A stretch of 64,000 nucleotides of DNA from Auriscalpium vulgare (lineage: Eukaryota > Basidiomycota > Agaricomycetes > Russulales > Auriscalpiaceae): contig JAHBBC010000012.1 in NCBI GenBank assembly GCA_019915015.1, forward strand, positions 682,001 through 746,000, read 5' to 3'. The position numbers and the translations under genes are program-made. Position 1 is the first letter of the stretch; every line of letters starts with the position of its first letter. Positions 56,240 to 64,000 of this stretch are shown piece after piece. The notes under the pieces were generated by a model. That model was given only the letters and a program-made list of their open reading frames with translations. It ran no database searches and was not told the origin of the DNA.

Positions 56240-56287
56240 CTCACTCAGCAGGGGCGTATCCCGCGTGACGATCCTGCCACGCTGTAG
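56240..56287 (+). pseudogene. Target duplication copy and displaced 3' end of gene B
   Basis: CTCAC (56240-56244) is the right target-site copy. The following bases, read in the phase left open at 46325, encode about 13 residues (QQGRIPRDDPATL) and stop with TAG at 56285-56287. This fits the original C-terminus of gene B, now almost 10 kb from the rest. Confidence 0.75.
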
Positions 56288-56776
56288 CGTCGTCGCACTG
56301 TCGGAGCGTCGGGAGATAAAGGGAAAGAAAGAGCCCGCGTTAGTGTAGTGCCTTGTGCCCGCATGTACGTCGTTGAATGCCTCCCAATACGAGTATTGAA
56401 CTTGCGACGCGTTACCCGCTTGTGCGACGCCAGTGTACCGTGGTCGCGCCCCGTGGGAGGGGCGGGCGCCAACGACTTGTGCGATTTCGCTCGCGCCAGC
56501 AACACGTGCCCGCCACGCGGCGTCGGAGCCGCGCGTGGCGTCCCGCACCGGTCCGGGGCATGTCGCGGGATCAAATCAACGATCGCTGATCAGATCGCGG
56601 ATCGACCCGGCGTAGTGGGCGCTCGGAGGCAAAACCAGCGCTCTGGCCGGGCCACGCGGCCGGTCGCTCCCACGCACGCGCCATTGTTCGTGCGCCTGTG
56701 GCGAAGTCGCCGTCGCCCTTCTTCCCTCCTTCCCCTCTCACTCGCCCCCTCCCCCGACACCCCGATTCCTTTCCCC
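56288..56776. other. Spacer between genes B and C
   Basis: 489 bases, GC-rich. It contains ACGATCGCTGATCAGATCGCGGATCGA (at about 56579-56605), a run of GATC-rich near-repeats. The last 70 bases before gene C are C/T-rich and look like a leader. The C-tract motif seen before genes A and B is absent. Confidence 0.5.
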
Positions 56777-58875
56777 ATGGACGCCGCATCCGCCGCCGAC
56801 ACCGCTGCCACCCGCGCGCTGCTGGACGCCCAGCACGCCTTGCTGGCGGGCATGGCTCGCGACGCCACCGCCGAGCCTCAGCTCGCTCTGTTGCGGCCCC
56901 AAGTCCGCCAGTTCATGGTGCGCCCGCTCTCACAGTCCTTGCCGACCCCGCTAACTCTTTGTTGTCTGTCGCCGCTCAGCGCACCTACCACGACGCTCGT
57001 GATCGCGGCGTTACGTTCTCGGCCGCGGCGCGGGCGCGCTTCTACGCCCTCGAGGAGGCCGTCCGTCCGCCGCACCAGGCCCTCGACGACGAGGAGGAGG
57101 ACGAGGACGCCGTCGACGCCCCCGCGTCCGCCCCGCCGCCTACCCGACCCGCCGCTACTCTGCCGTCGCCTCCTGTCGTCGCTGGAGGGGACGTGGAGGC
57201 GGAGACTCGCCCAGTTCGTACCGGTCGCCCCAAGGTGCGTCAGCTTCCCGTCTTGTCTGTATCGCCGCTAACACGCCCCCGGCTGCGCTCACAGGCTCGC
57301 CGCGTGCCCGCCAACCGTGTCGAGGTTGTGCTGCCGCGCGCTGTACCCCCTGCGTCCCCTCGTTCTGCTCGGGGTGAGCGCCACGCTGCGCGCACCGATG
57401 TGTCGACCGCTTCGGTGTCTGCCAAGGTCGCGGGGAAGCGCCGCGCGTCGCGCTCGCCCGCGCCTACATCGTCTCCCCGTTCGCCGCCTCGCCCCCGCTC
57501 CGCCCGTGGTCGCCCCACCAAAAGGGGCCGTCTGACCCCCGCCTCCGTCGCGCCCGCCCTCTCCCGCCGTAGCTCCTCGTCGCCGTCGCCTCCTGTCGGC
57601 CTCGACGACTCGCTGTCGGAGGCGGTCGACGAGGACGGCGATGCGATGTTCCACAAGTCGGACCGCCGCCCCACAAACACTGAGCGCTACGCCGGCGAGC
57701 GCCTCAAGGTAAGTCGCGCCATCCTTCCGCTGTACCCGCTCTGGCTCACGCCCCTCGTTTCGCAGACTGCCACCCGGTGCACCCGCTGTGCCACGAACTT
57801 CAAGCAAGGGCCCAAGCGGTGCGAGTTCAAGCCGCACCGACCCTCGAAGTGCATCCGCTGCCGCGCGCAGCGAAAATCCTGCTCCGGCGCCGTGCTCGCG
57901 AACGGTACGCGACCGCTCGCTCCCCCTCCCCGCTCCAACCGCGGGCGTTCTGGCCGCTCGCGGGCTGCTTCTCGTGCCCCGCGGTCTCGCTCGGCACCTC
58001 GTGCCGCCGCGATGTCGTCCACCGCCCGCCTGCTGGAGGACCTGCTCGCGTCCGCCGACTCCATGGGTGGGTGCTCCCCCGTCCCTCGCCGGTCCCCTTT
58101 CTGACGACTCTGGTCCCCTTTCACAGATCCCCCGCGCCGCGCCCGCGAGCTCCTGGCCGAGGTCTTGTCGTCTGTGGACGCGGATGTCGGTCGGTTCGAG
58201 TCGCTCCCGGCTGCCGACCGCTTCCCCGAGGGCGCCGAGTCCATCGCCCTCGTCCAGGCGGAGCTCGATGCTAGTCGGACCGTCCTCCTCACCTGGCCGC
58301 ACCGCCACGACCGCCTCCTCCTTCGCTGGGCGCAGTTGACTCATCGGTACGGGGCGCGGGACACGTCCGAGGTCCCCGGCTCCGACGCCGCTCCCTCTCC
58401 CTCGCCGCCTGGTTCCCCCATCGCCGGGCCTAGCGCTGCCCACGCTCCCGACTCGCCGGCCATTGCCACCATCCCGCCGAGTTCCGTCGCCGCCTCGACG
58501 CCGGGCGATCCCGCCGACTCCGACGAGGACGAAGACGAGCTCGCCGTCCCCGACCAGCCGCCGAGTCCCGACGAGGAGGAGGACGACCACGCTTCGGGTC
58601 GTGCCAGCCCGGCTCCCGTCGCGGGTTCGTCGGACGCTGCGGCCGACCATGGTGACGAGGGCGGGGAAGTTGCGACGGACGAGGAGGAAGAAGAAGACGC
58701 GGGCGTCGCTGTGGCCGAGGGCGGGGTAGTTGCGACGGACGAGGAGGAAGAAGAAGACGCGGGCGTCGCTGTGGCCGAGGGCGGGGAAGTCGCGACGGAC
58801 GAGGAGAGCAGCGAGGCGGCTGCTGAGGAGGGTGCTGCCTCCACGGAGGCCGTCGCCATGGACGTCGACGAGTAG
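56777..58875 (+). CDS. Gene C: accessory protein with a six-Cys cluster and acidic repeats
   Basis: Exons 56777-56917, 56980-57234, 57295-57708, 57766-58066 and 58127-58875 keep phase and give 619 residues. The N-terminus is helical; the middle is Arg/Ser/Pro-rich with a KRGR-type basic patch. A cysteine cluster starts RCTRCATNFKQGPKRCEF and continues KCIRCRAQRKSC, spaced Cx2Cx10Cx9Cx2Cx6C, which recalls a fungal Zn2Cys6 DNA-binding domain with an enlarged first loop. A helical region follows (LLEDLLASADSM, ARELLAEVLSSVDADVGRFE, LVQAELDASRTVLLTWPHRHD), then a very acidic tail with a 20-residue tandem repeat. The function is unknown; nucleic-acid binding is a reasonable guess. The stop codon TAG is followed directly by TGTA, as in gene A. 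Confidence 0.7.
58657..58805 (+). repeat. 60-bp tandem repeat inside gene C
   Basis: Two full units (58657-58716, 58717-58776) and a partial third. Each encodes 20 residues around GGEVATDEEEEEDAGVAVAE. The units are nearly identical at DNA level, so the array is recent. Confidence 0.9.
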
Positions 58876-59147
58876 TGTAAGTTTTCCCGACCTTCCCTGT
58901 CCTTTTCCCCTTCTATAGTTGTACGATACCCGGCCGCTCGACGTGTTTTCTTTTCCCTTTTCTTGTGTAGCGTACCTTTGCTACCTTTCTTGATTCTCGT
59001 GTGCTGTCCACCTGCATGTGCTCGTAAAAATAGAATTTTAGTGCTCCCCCACCACAAAGGAGGAAGAAAAATAAGTTAAATCAGTAGGGTCAATGTACTG
59101 TCCGTGGTGTATCTCCTTAGCGTGCCTCCTAGTCTCGTCTCGTTGCA
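58876..59147. other. Spacer after gene C, possibly the 3' LTR of the second gypsy element
   Basis: On the minus strand it starts TGCAACG right after a purine tract and ends CTTACA at the gene C stop codon, so it has TG...CA borders and a length of 272 bases. The partner LTR would lie beyond the window, so this cannot be confirmed. On the plus strand it contains the gene C 3' flank. Confidence 0.5.
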
Positions 59148-59163
59148 TCCTCCCCCCGACTGA
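59148..59163 (-). other. Third C-tract motif, likely polypurine tract
   Basis: TCCTCCCCCCGACTGA on the plus strand, one base different from the copies before genes A and B. On the minus strand it gives TCGGGGGGAGGA followed by TG, 33 bases after the pol stop codon, the expected place for a polypurine tract. Confidence 0.65.
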
Positions 59164-59195
59164 GACTGCTGACCCCAGCAGCGGTACAGGGCCTG

Positions 59196-62100
59196 TCAGG
59201 TGACACTGCCGTCTTCTGCGCTGTTGCTCGCGGTGTCCGACGCGTCGCTGTCGATGCTGCGTGATTCCTGTGCTTGGGCGTCGACGTCAGGCTGCCCGAG
59301 GAGTTCGTTTAGTCGCCTGGCGGGTATGTCAATGAACTCCGGCAGCGGAGGTAGCGTGATGTGCGGTCGCGCGAAGTACGGAATGACGCGAAACTCCGCT
59401 GTGGGCCTGTCAAAGACCGCCCCGTGCATGTCGCACAGGACGTACGGTCCGCCGCGTCGCCGTCCGATTACGATGAACGGACCGTCGTAACGGGGCAGCA
59501 TCTTGCGGTCGAGCGATTTCTCGAACTGCGTGAAGCGCACCAGGACGAGGTCCCCTCGTTGGAAGCCGTAATTCTTGATCGACACTTCGTGGTCGCGCTC
59601 GAAAATTAGAGCATTGTGCCGCCGCTTGTCGAACACCTTCGAGTGGAGTGTGCGGAGCTGGGTGCGGCGCTTCTGTAGTGCGACAGCGCGTCGCGCGATT
59701 AAGTCCGTGGTCGACAGTATTGAGTCGGGCGGTGGTAGGAGGTACGTCGCTTCGACGATATCGAGGGGCATCAACGCCTGCGTGCCGGTCGCCGCGAAGT
59801 AGGGGGAGCAGCCCATACGCCTGCGCGTCGTGATCCTGTCCGCCCAGAATACCGAGTGTGCGACCGCGGCCCACTTGCTCGCGTCACCGTCGGCGGCTTT
59901 GTACAAGGCCTGTCGGACGTCGAAATGTGATCGCTCTACGATTCCGTTGGATCTCGAGTTATAACCGGAGATGCGGATGTGGTGCACGCCGTAATCTTCT
60001 TCGAGATGCTTCATCGCTGCCAGGTACGGCGTTCCGTTATCCGTTACAATTTCCCGGAGCGCTCCCCAGCGACAGAGTACGTCCTCGAATATCCATCGTG
60101 CGAGCGACTTCGCGTTTTCCTGTCGCAGCATACGCCATTCTGGGAAGTGCGAGACCGAGCACCTTCCTTGTACGATGTATTTAAAGCCCCGTGAAGCCGG
60201 CATGTGCATGGTATCAGCGTACATCTTGGCAAACAGCGGCGCCGGCGTCGCGACCGTTGGGGGGATCAGCACGTGCTTCACCTGCCGCACCTGGCAGATG
60301 TGGCACGATCGCACAAACCACGCGACGTCGCGGTCCATGTAGGGCCACCAAAAGCGTTCGAGGAGAAACATCTTCGTCGGGTACGCGCCGCGATGGCCGA
60401 CGTCGTCGTGGCACGCCTTCAGGGCTCCTATGCGGCGTTCCGGGGGCAGTACGAGTTGGTGTCGCCCCTGGGGCTCCTTGCGAAAGAGGCTCGTGCCGTC
60501 GAGGAAGAACTCGGTGCAGTACCGCAGGAACGTCGCATACTCTTGGTCGGCTAGGCCTTCCGGCCGCTGGAGCGTGTTGTGCCATTCCCGTACTCGCACG
60601 ATTCGTTCGTCGGCTTGCTGCGCCTTGATGTCGCGGTCGACGGCGTCGTAAGACAACTCTGTCGGGGCGGCCTGGGTAACGAACGTCGCGATCGCGGCCC
60701 TTGGGTGGTCGCGCAGATCCCCCGACCGTGGCCTTGTACTGCGCGGTACGTATGCGTTTACGAGGTGAATAAATCCATACATGGCGTCGACCCAGTCCTC
60801 GAACCCGTCGTGCTCGTTTTCTGGTACGTCGCCCGGTTGGCGCCTTCGTCGTGACATCCCGTCAGGTCCATGAAATAGGCCGGGCACGTGAACGAGGACG
60901 AAATGGAACATTAGAATGGCAATAATCCACCGATTCATGCTGGCTGAGGGTTCAATATCGGGGTTGTCGAGCATGCCCTTAATGTAGCGTGCGTCGACTT
61001 CCACGACCATGTTCCGCACTCCGATGAGATATATCTTCAGCGCGCGGAGCGCCCGAAACAGGCCGTATAATTCTAACTTTGGTTGCGAAAAACGCGCCTC
61101 GCGATCGTTCAACGCGATGGACCCAAACCGTGCGTACCGACGCTTCTTGCGACTCTTCGGATCGTCGGCGTCAGCCTGGCACAGCAAGAACCCGACCGCA
61201 ATAGGAGACGTATCGACCGCGAGGATAACCGGTTCGCCCGACTGATAGTCGATCGGTTTCAGAGCTGGCGACTCCAGCAACGCGCTTTTGAGATCTTCCA
61301 TAGCTGCTAATTGTTCCGCTCCGAATTCGAACGGCACATCTTTCCTTGTAAGGTGCGTGAGCGCATGCGCGCGATGTGCGAAATGGTGGATGAAGATCCT
61401 CAGCACCCCGACCGTCCCGAGGAACGCCCGTACATCAGACAGGTCTTGACATGGCCCCCAATTCACAATCTTAGCCACCCGTTGTTCGTCGGGGATCCGT
61501 CCGTCCTTCGTGCAGCGGTGTCCGACCACGACAATTTCGGGCGCGCACAAAATAGTCTTCCAACCTGAAAATGTCCCGCCCGAATAACCCATGCGCTGTA
61601 CGACGCGGTTGAGATTCTGAAAGTGTTCCCAGACAAATCGGCGGATGCCCTCGTTGTCAGCGATTGTCTCGTACTTCCCCTGGTCGCCCTTGTATTCGCT
61701 CGCGGGGCCCTTGACCGGTACGTCGTCAATAAAAGGTATCGTGACGTGGGGAATTTCCGGCCTCAGGATATGTGTGACGTCATCGTGGAAGATAGGCACT
61801 GAATTCGTCCAGCCCATCGGTAGTGTTACCAACCGCAGCGCGCCGTAAGGGGTCTGGAACGTCGTGAGGTCGCGCGACGCTGGGTCCAACGCTCGCTCGT
61901 CGTACCCGACGTACAGATCCAGCATCGCGCCGCAGGCCCGACCCGCGAATTGCTCGGCCAGTTGGTCGGTAAACGGGGGCACACCGGAATGAGCTATCGT
62001 GACGGCGTTTAACGGCTCCAGGCTGTGCACTATGCGCAGGCTCGTTCCATCCTTTTTGACCACGCAGAACCACCGCGACCTATACGACGAATTGGATGGT

Positions 62101-62855
62101 TCGTAGACGTTCGCGGCCAACTTCCGACTGATTTGTTCCATGACTTGGTCGTAGATTCCCGGCGGGATTGGTATGTTGCGTTGTACCCACGGCGTGTGCG
62201 GCACGACGGGTATCGTGACCGGCGGAAAGAAATCTTCGCGGAAGTGGCCTCGCTCGCTGTCGTCCCATGCGAACGCACCGTTGTGCTCGCACATAAAATG
62301 GTGCATCAGCTTGCGTTCCTCCTTCCACAAGAAGTCTCCCTCGTGAACTACGTCGAATTGGTCGCGGCGCTCCTCGGTGTAACGCCCCGTCGGCCGGAAG
62401 TCGGGGGGCTTCGTCGGCAACTTGGGTAGTGTCGCTAGCGGGTCGCCTCGTATGTCGCGTATGATTCTGAACTGTCCAGGCAAGTCGGCGAGTACTGGCT
62501 TCACCTTTAGATGGGCGGGCTTATACTTTTTCTTGGTCGCTGCGAAAACCGCGCGTGCCCGCGCGCTGCTAGGCAACGACTTACAGTCGCGAAATTCCTG
62601 TTCGCCCGCGAACGAGGGCACCCCGGCTGGGGCGAGAAAGAAGACGGGCGCCGACGGAGCGTCCAAAGTCGCGTCTGTCGGCCGATTAAATATGGGAGGG
62701 GTAGATTCTGGGAGATCGCAAAATGATAGATAGGTTGCTCGTAACTCTTCCGGCGAACTAGAGGAGTCGAAGGGGACCACGGCTTCCACGGAAATAGGAT
62801 CGGCGGCGTCGCCCGTGAACTCGAGGACGAGCGCCACTTCCGCCTGGTCGTCCAA
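59196..62855 (-). CDS. Pol of the second gypsy-type element
   Basis: About 1219 codons. Visible parts: RT with RWFCVVKKDGTSLRIVHSLE, MLDLYVGYDERAL, FQTPYGALRLVTLPMGWTNS and the catalytic FIDDVPVKGP; RNase H-like with ILAVDTSPIAVGFLLCQ and LELYGLFRALRALK; the integrase zinc finger (HDDVGHRGAYPT, later CHICQ); and the integrase core with YADTMHMP, IVTDNGTPYL and GIVERSHF. The tail is a short acidic Ser-rich stretch without a chromodomain. This type is frequent in basidiomycete genomes. The frame lies at -1 relative to the upstream protease frame, and no ATG opens it, so synthesis as a frameshift fusion is likely. Confidence 0.9.
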   Translation of the reverse strand: MDDQAEVALVLEFTGDAADPISVEAVVPFDSSSSPEELRATYLSFCDLPESTPPIFNRPTDATLDAPSAPVFFLAPAGVPSFAGEQEFRDCKSLPSSARARAVFAATKKKYKPAHLKVKPVLADLPGQFRIIRDIRGDPLATLPKLPTKPPDFRPTGRYTEERRDQFDVVHEGDFLWKEERKLMHHFMCEHNGAFAWDDSERGHFREDFFPPVTIPVVPHTPWVQRNIPIPPGIYDQVMEQISRKLAANVYEPSNSSYRSRWFCVVKKDGTSLRIVHSLEPLNAVTIAHSGVPPFTDQLAEQFAGRACGAMLDLYVGYDERALDPASRDLTTFQTPYGALRLVTLPMGWTNSVPIFHDDVTHILRPEIPHVTIPFIDDVPVKGPASEYKGDQGKYETIADNEGIRRFVWEHFQNLNRVVQRMGYSGGTFSGWKTILCAPEIVVVGHRCTKDGRIPDEQRVAKIVNWGPCQDLSDVRAFLGTVGVLRIFIHHFAHRAHALTHLTRKDVPFEFGAEQLAAMEDLKSALLESPALKPIDYQSGEPVILAVDTSPIAVGFLLCQADADDPKSRKKRRYARFGSIALNDREARFSQPKLELYGLFRALRALKIYLIGVRNMVVEVDARYIKGMLDNPDIEPSASMNRWIIAILMFHFVLVHVPGLFHGPDGMSRRRRQPGDVPENEHDGFEDWVDAMYGFIHLVNAYVPRSTRPRSGDLRDHPRAAIATFVTQAAPTELSYDAVDRDIKAQQADERIVRVREWHNTLQRPEGLADQEYATFLRYCTEFFLDGTSLFRKEPQGRHQLVLPPERRIGALKACHDDVGHRGAYPTKMFLLERFWWPYMDRDVAWFVRSCHICQVRQVKHVLIPPTVATPAPLFAKMYADTMHMPASRGFKYIVQGRCSVSHFPEWRMLRQENAKSLARWIFEDVLCRWGALREIVTDNGTPYLAAMKHLEEDYGVHHIRISGYNSRSNGIVERSHFDVRQALYKAADGDASKWAAVAHSVFWADRITTRRRMGCSPYFAATGTQALMPLDIVEATYLLPPPDSILSTTDLIARRAVALQKRRTQLRTLHSKVFDKRRHNALIFERDHEVSIKNYGFQRGDLVLVRFTQFEKSLDRKMLPRYDGPFIVIGRRRGGPYVLCDMHGAVFDRPTAEFRVIPYFARPHITLPPLPEFIDIPARRLNELLGQPDVDAQAQESRSIDSDASDTASNSAEDGSVT

Positions 62856-62863
62856 CGACGCCT

Positions 62864-64000
62864 CTAGAGCCGAAAATCCCTGCGCTCGCCGGCGCTCTGA
62901 ACGATGCGACGCGAGCCTCGCTCTACTGTCGGGACGGTCGCCGTCGCTTGAGTGTTGGGATCGGTGATCGTGATGGTCTGTCGCTCATCTACAAAGTTGC
63001 GGACTATACTCCCAGTGAGGACGTCGAAGGGCCTCCCTAGCAGGATGTCGTAGGCCGGAGAACGTATGACGTGTATCTGCACGTAGAGCGTAATGTCGCC
63101 TAGCTTTAGCGCTACGTTGCGGGCTAGCCCGAGGGATTTGTCAATCGAGCCGTTGGCGGAAAGCATGTCCAGTGTGATCGCGGGATCGTATGCCAGGCCG
63201 AGAAAATGGCAAACGTCCTCGGACATGGAGATGACCTGCGACCCTGGGTCCAGGATGGCCTCAATGTGCGCTTGGTTATCCACCAAGGGCAGGACCGCTC
63301 GCAATGCCGATGACTCCTTTGCGACCACCAGCGGGGCCGGTTTCTCGGCCGAGGCACTCATCAACGTCAGCATCGGGTCGGAGAGCACTAGCGACCCGCG
63401 AGGCGGCACCGCTGGCTGGCTCTGTATGGCCTGCAAGAACGACGACGGCATGTGCGAGGTGTATCCCCGCGCTCGATCTCTCTCCTGCTCGCGCTCTTCC
63501 TCGTACAAGTCGCCTGGTAAGTCCGACCACTCCTTGGTAGGCTCTTCGCCTTCCGCTACGGCCGTGTGCAGGACCGCTACTGGGGAGTCCCCGCTGGACA
63601 ATACCGGGGCCGCTATGCGTCGCGGGGTGATAGCGTATCGCAACTGGGAGCGTACTTCTGGCGCCAGCGACAGTAACTCGCTCTGCGTCAGAGTGACGGA
63701 AGTCCCCATCGCGCGGCCGTAGACTTCCTTCGCGACTTCTTCACTATGGATGGGCGTGTCCTTGGTATAGGCGGCGACTGGCTTCTTCCCTTTGTCTGGT
63801 CGGGACGCGTCCCCGACGGGTATGTAGGTTGCGTCGGGTACGGAGGCAAACGGATGGATGGGTTCCGGCTCTATCTCGTTGGGGTCCTTCTCGACTGTCG
63901 GTTCGCCCTCGCTCGCTTCCCTCGCTTCTTCCGCATCCTCTGGATCTTCGGGCACCGCGAACGTAACCTTCGACCGTTTTGCCGTGAATTTCGACGGGGA
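62864..64000 (-). CDS. Gag-protease region of the second element, partial
   Basis: The frame is open from the window edge to the stop at 62864. It begins in a basic stretch and an acidic Glu-rich segment (EDPEDAEEAREASEGEP), then carries a retropepsin-like domain: ILDPGSQVISMS, where DPG-S replaces the usual D[ST]G, and YDILLGRPFDVLTGSIV. The upstream capsid part is missing because the window ends. Confidence 0.8.
   Translation of the reverse strand, partial: SPSKFTAKRSKVTFAVPEDPEDAEEAREASEGEPTVEKDPNEIEPEPIHPFASVPDATYIPVGDASRPDKGKKPVAAYTKDTPIHSEEVAKEVYGRAMGTSVTLTQSELLSLAPEVRSQLRYAITPRRIAAPVLSSGDSPVAVLHTAVAEGEEPTKEWSDLPGDLYEEEREQERDRARGYTSHMPSSFLQAIQSQPAVPPRGSLVLSDPMLTLMSASAEKPAPLVVAKESSALRAVLPLVDNQAHIEAILDPGSQVISMSEDVCHFLGLAYDPAITLDMLSANGSIDKSLGLARNVALKLGDITLYVQIHVIRSPAYDILLGRPFDVLTGSIVRNFVDERQTITITDPNTQATATVPTVERGSRRIVQSAGERRDFRL

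Larger units (their letters stand above)
59148..64000 (-). mobile_element. Second gypsy-type element, truncated by the window edge
   Basis: Minus-strand protease and pol frames with a purine tract at the 3' side. The pol sequence differs strongly from the first element: it has FIDDVPVKGP in place of YLDD and no chromodomain. The 5' part, with gag and the 5' LTR, lies beyond 64000. All visible frames are intact. Confidence 0.85.

Noticed and set aside
57289..58650. 453-codon minus-strand open frame opposite gene C
   Set aside because: It is an Arg/Gly-rich shadow of the GC-rich exons of gene C, whose splice phases and Cys cluster support the plus strand.
1..64000. CRISPR arrays, bacterial operons, tRNA or rRNA genes
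   Set aside because: No regularly spaced repeats, ribosome binding sites or cloverleaf-compatible A/B boxes were found. The intron-rich genes are clearly eukaryotic.

Overview
The window comes from a filamentous basidiomycete, most likely an Agaricomycete. The coding sequence is GC-rich, nearly every gene is split by 45-80 nt GT-AG introns, very small exons are common, upstream regions are C/T-rich, and Ty3/gypsy retroelements fill the right third. No bacterial, organellar or tRNA feature was recognised. Exon coordinates were worked out by hand from splice signals, frame continuity and remembered protein-family signatures. No alignment or database search was run.

Left part (1-42 kb) is mainly single-copy housekeeping genes. 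In order they are: a RAS-family GTPase with a predicted 2-nt exon; a PXMP4-type peroxisomal membrane protein; a chromodomain protein with a SPOC-like C-terminal half that resembles the RITS subunit Chp1; two unrecognised genes; MTC1; complex I subunit NDUFS3; splicing factor SPF27/BCAS2; a 1600-residue disordered BAT2/PRRC2-like protein; succinyl-CoA ligase beta; a DinB-like protein; an RPD3-class histone deacetylase; the repair factor XPA/Rad14; a second, inverted deacetylase copy; a PTS1-tagged peroxisomal acyl-CoA thioesterase; ribosomal protein eS27 with an ATG-only first coding exon; a BTG/Tob-domain protein; and two small related unknown ORFs. The two deacetylase genes form a large inverted repeat around XPA.

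Right part (43-64 kb) is accessory. Two paralogous plus-strand genes (A at 43537, B at 45187) have first exons of exactly 49 codons and a shared 16-nt C-tract motif 120-134 nt before the start codon. A third plus-strand gene (C at 56777) encodes a Cys-cluster protein. Gene B is interrupted close to its C-terminus by a complete 9914-bp chromovirus (46326-56239) with identical 225-bp LTRs and a CTCAC target duplication. That element has gag and pol in one frame separated by a single TGA, and an extra 742-codon ORF between pol and its 3' LTR. A second, different gypsy element on the minus strand starts next to gene C and runs off the right edge. The C-tract motif also occurs at this element's 3' end, where it looks like a polypurine tract on the minus strand. 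This links the plus-strand genes to retroelement architecture and is the most unusual arrangement in the window.
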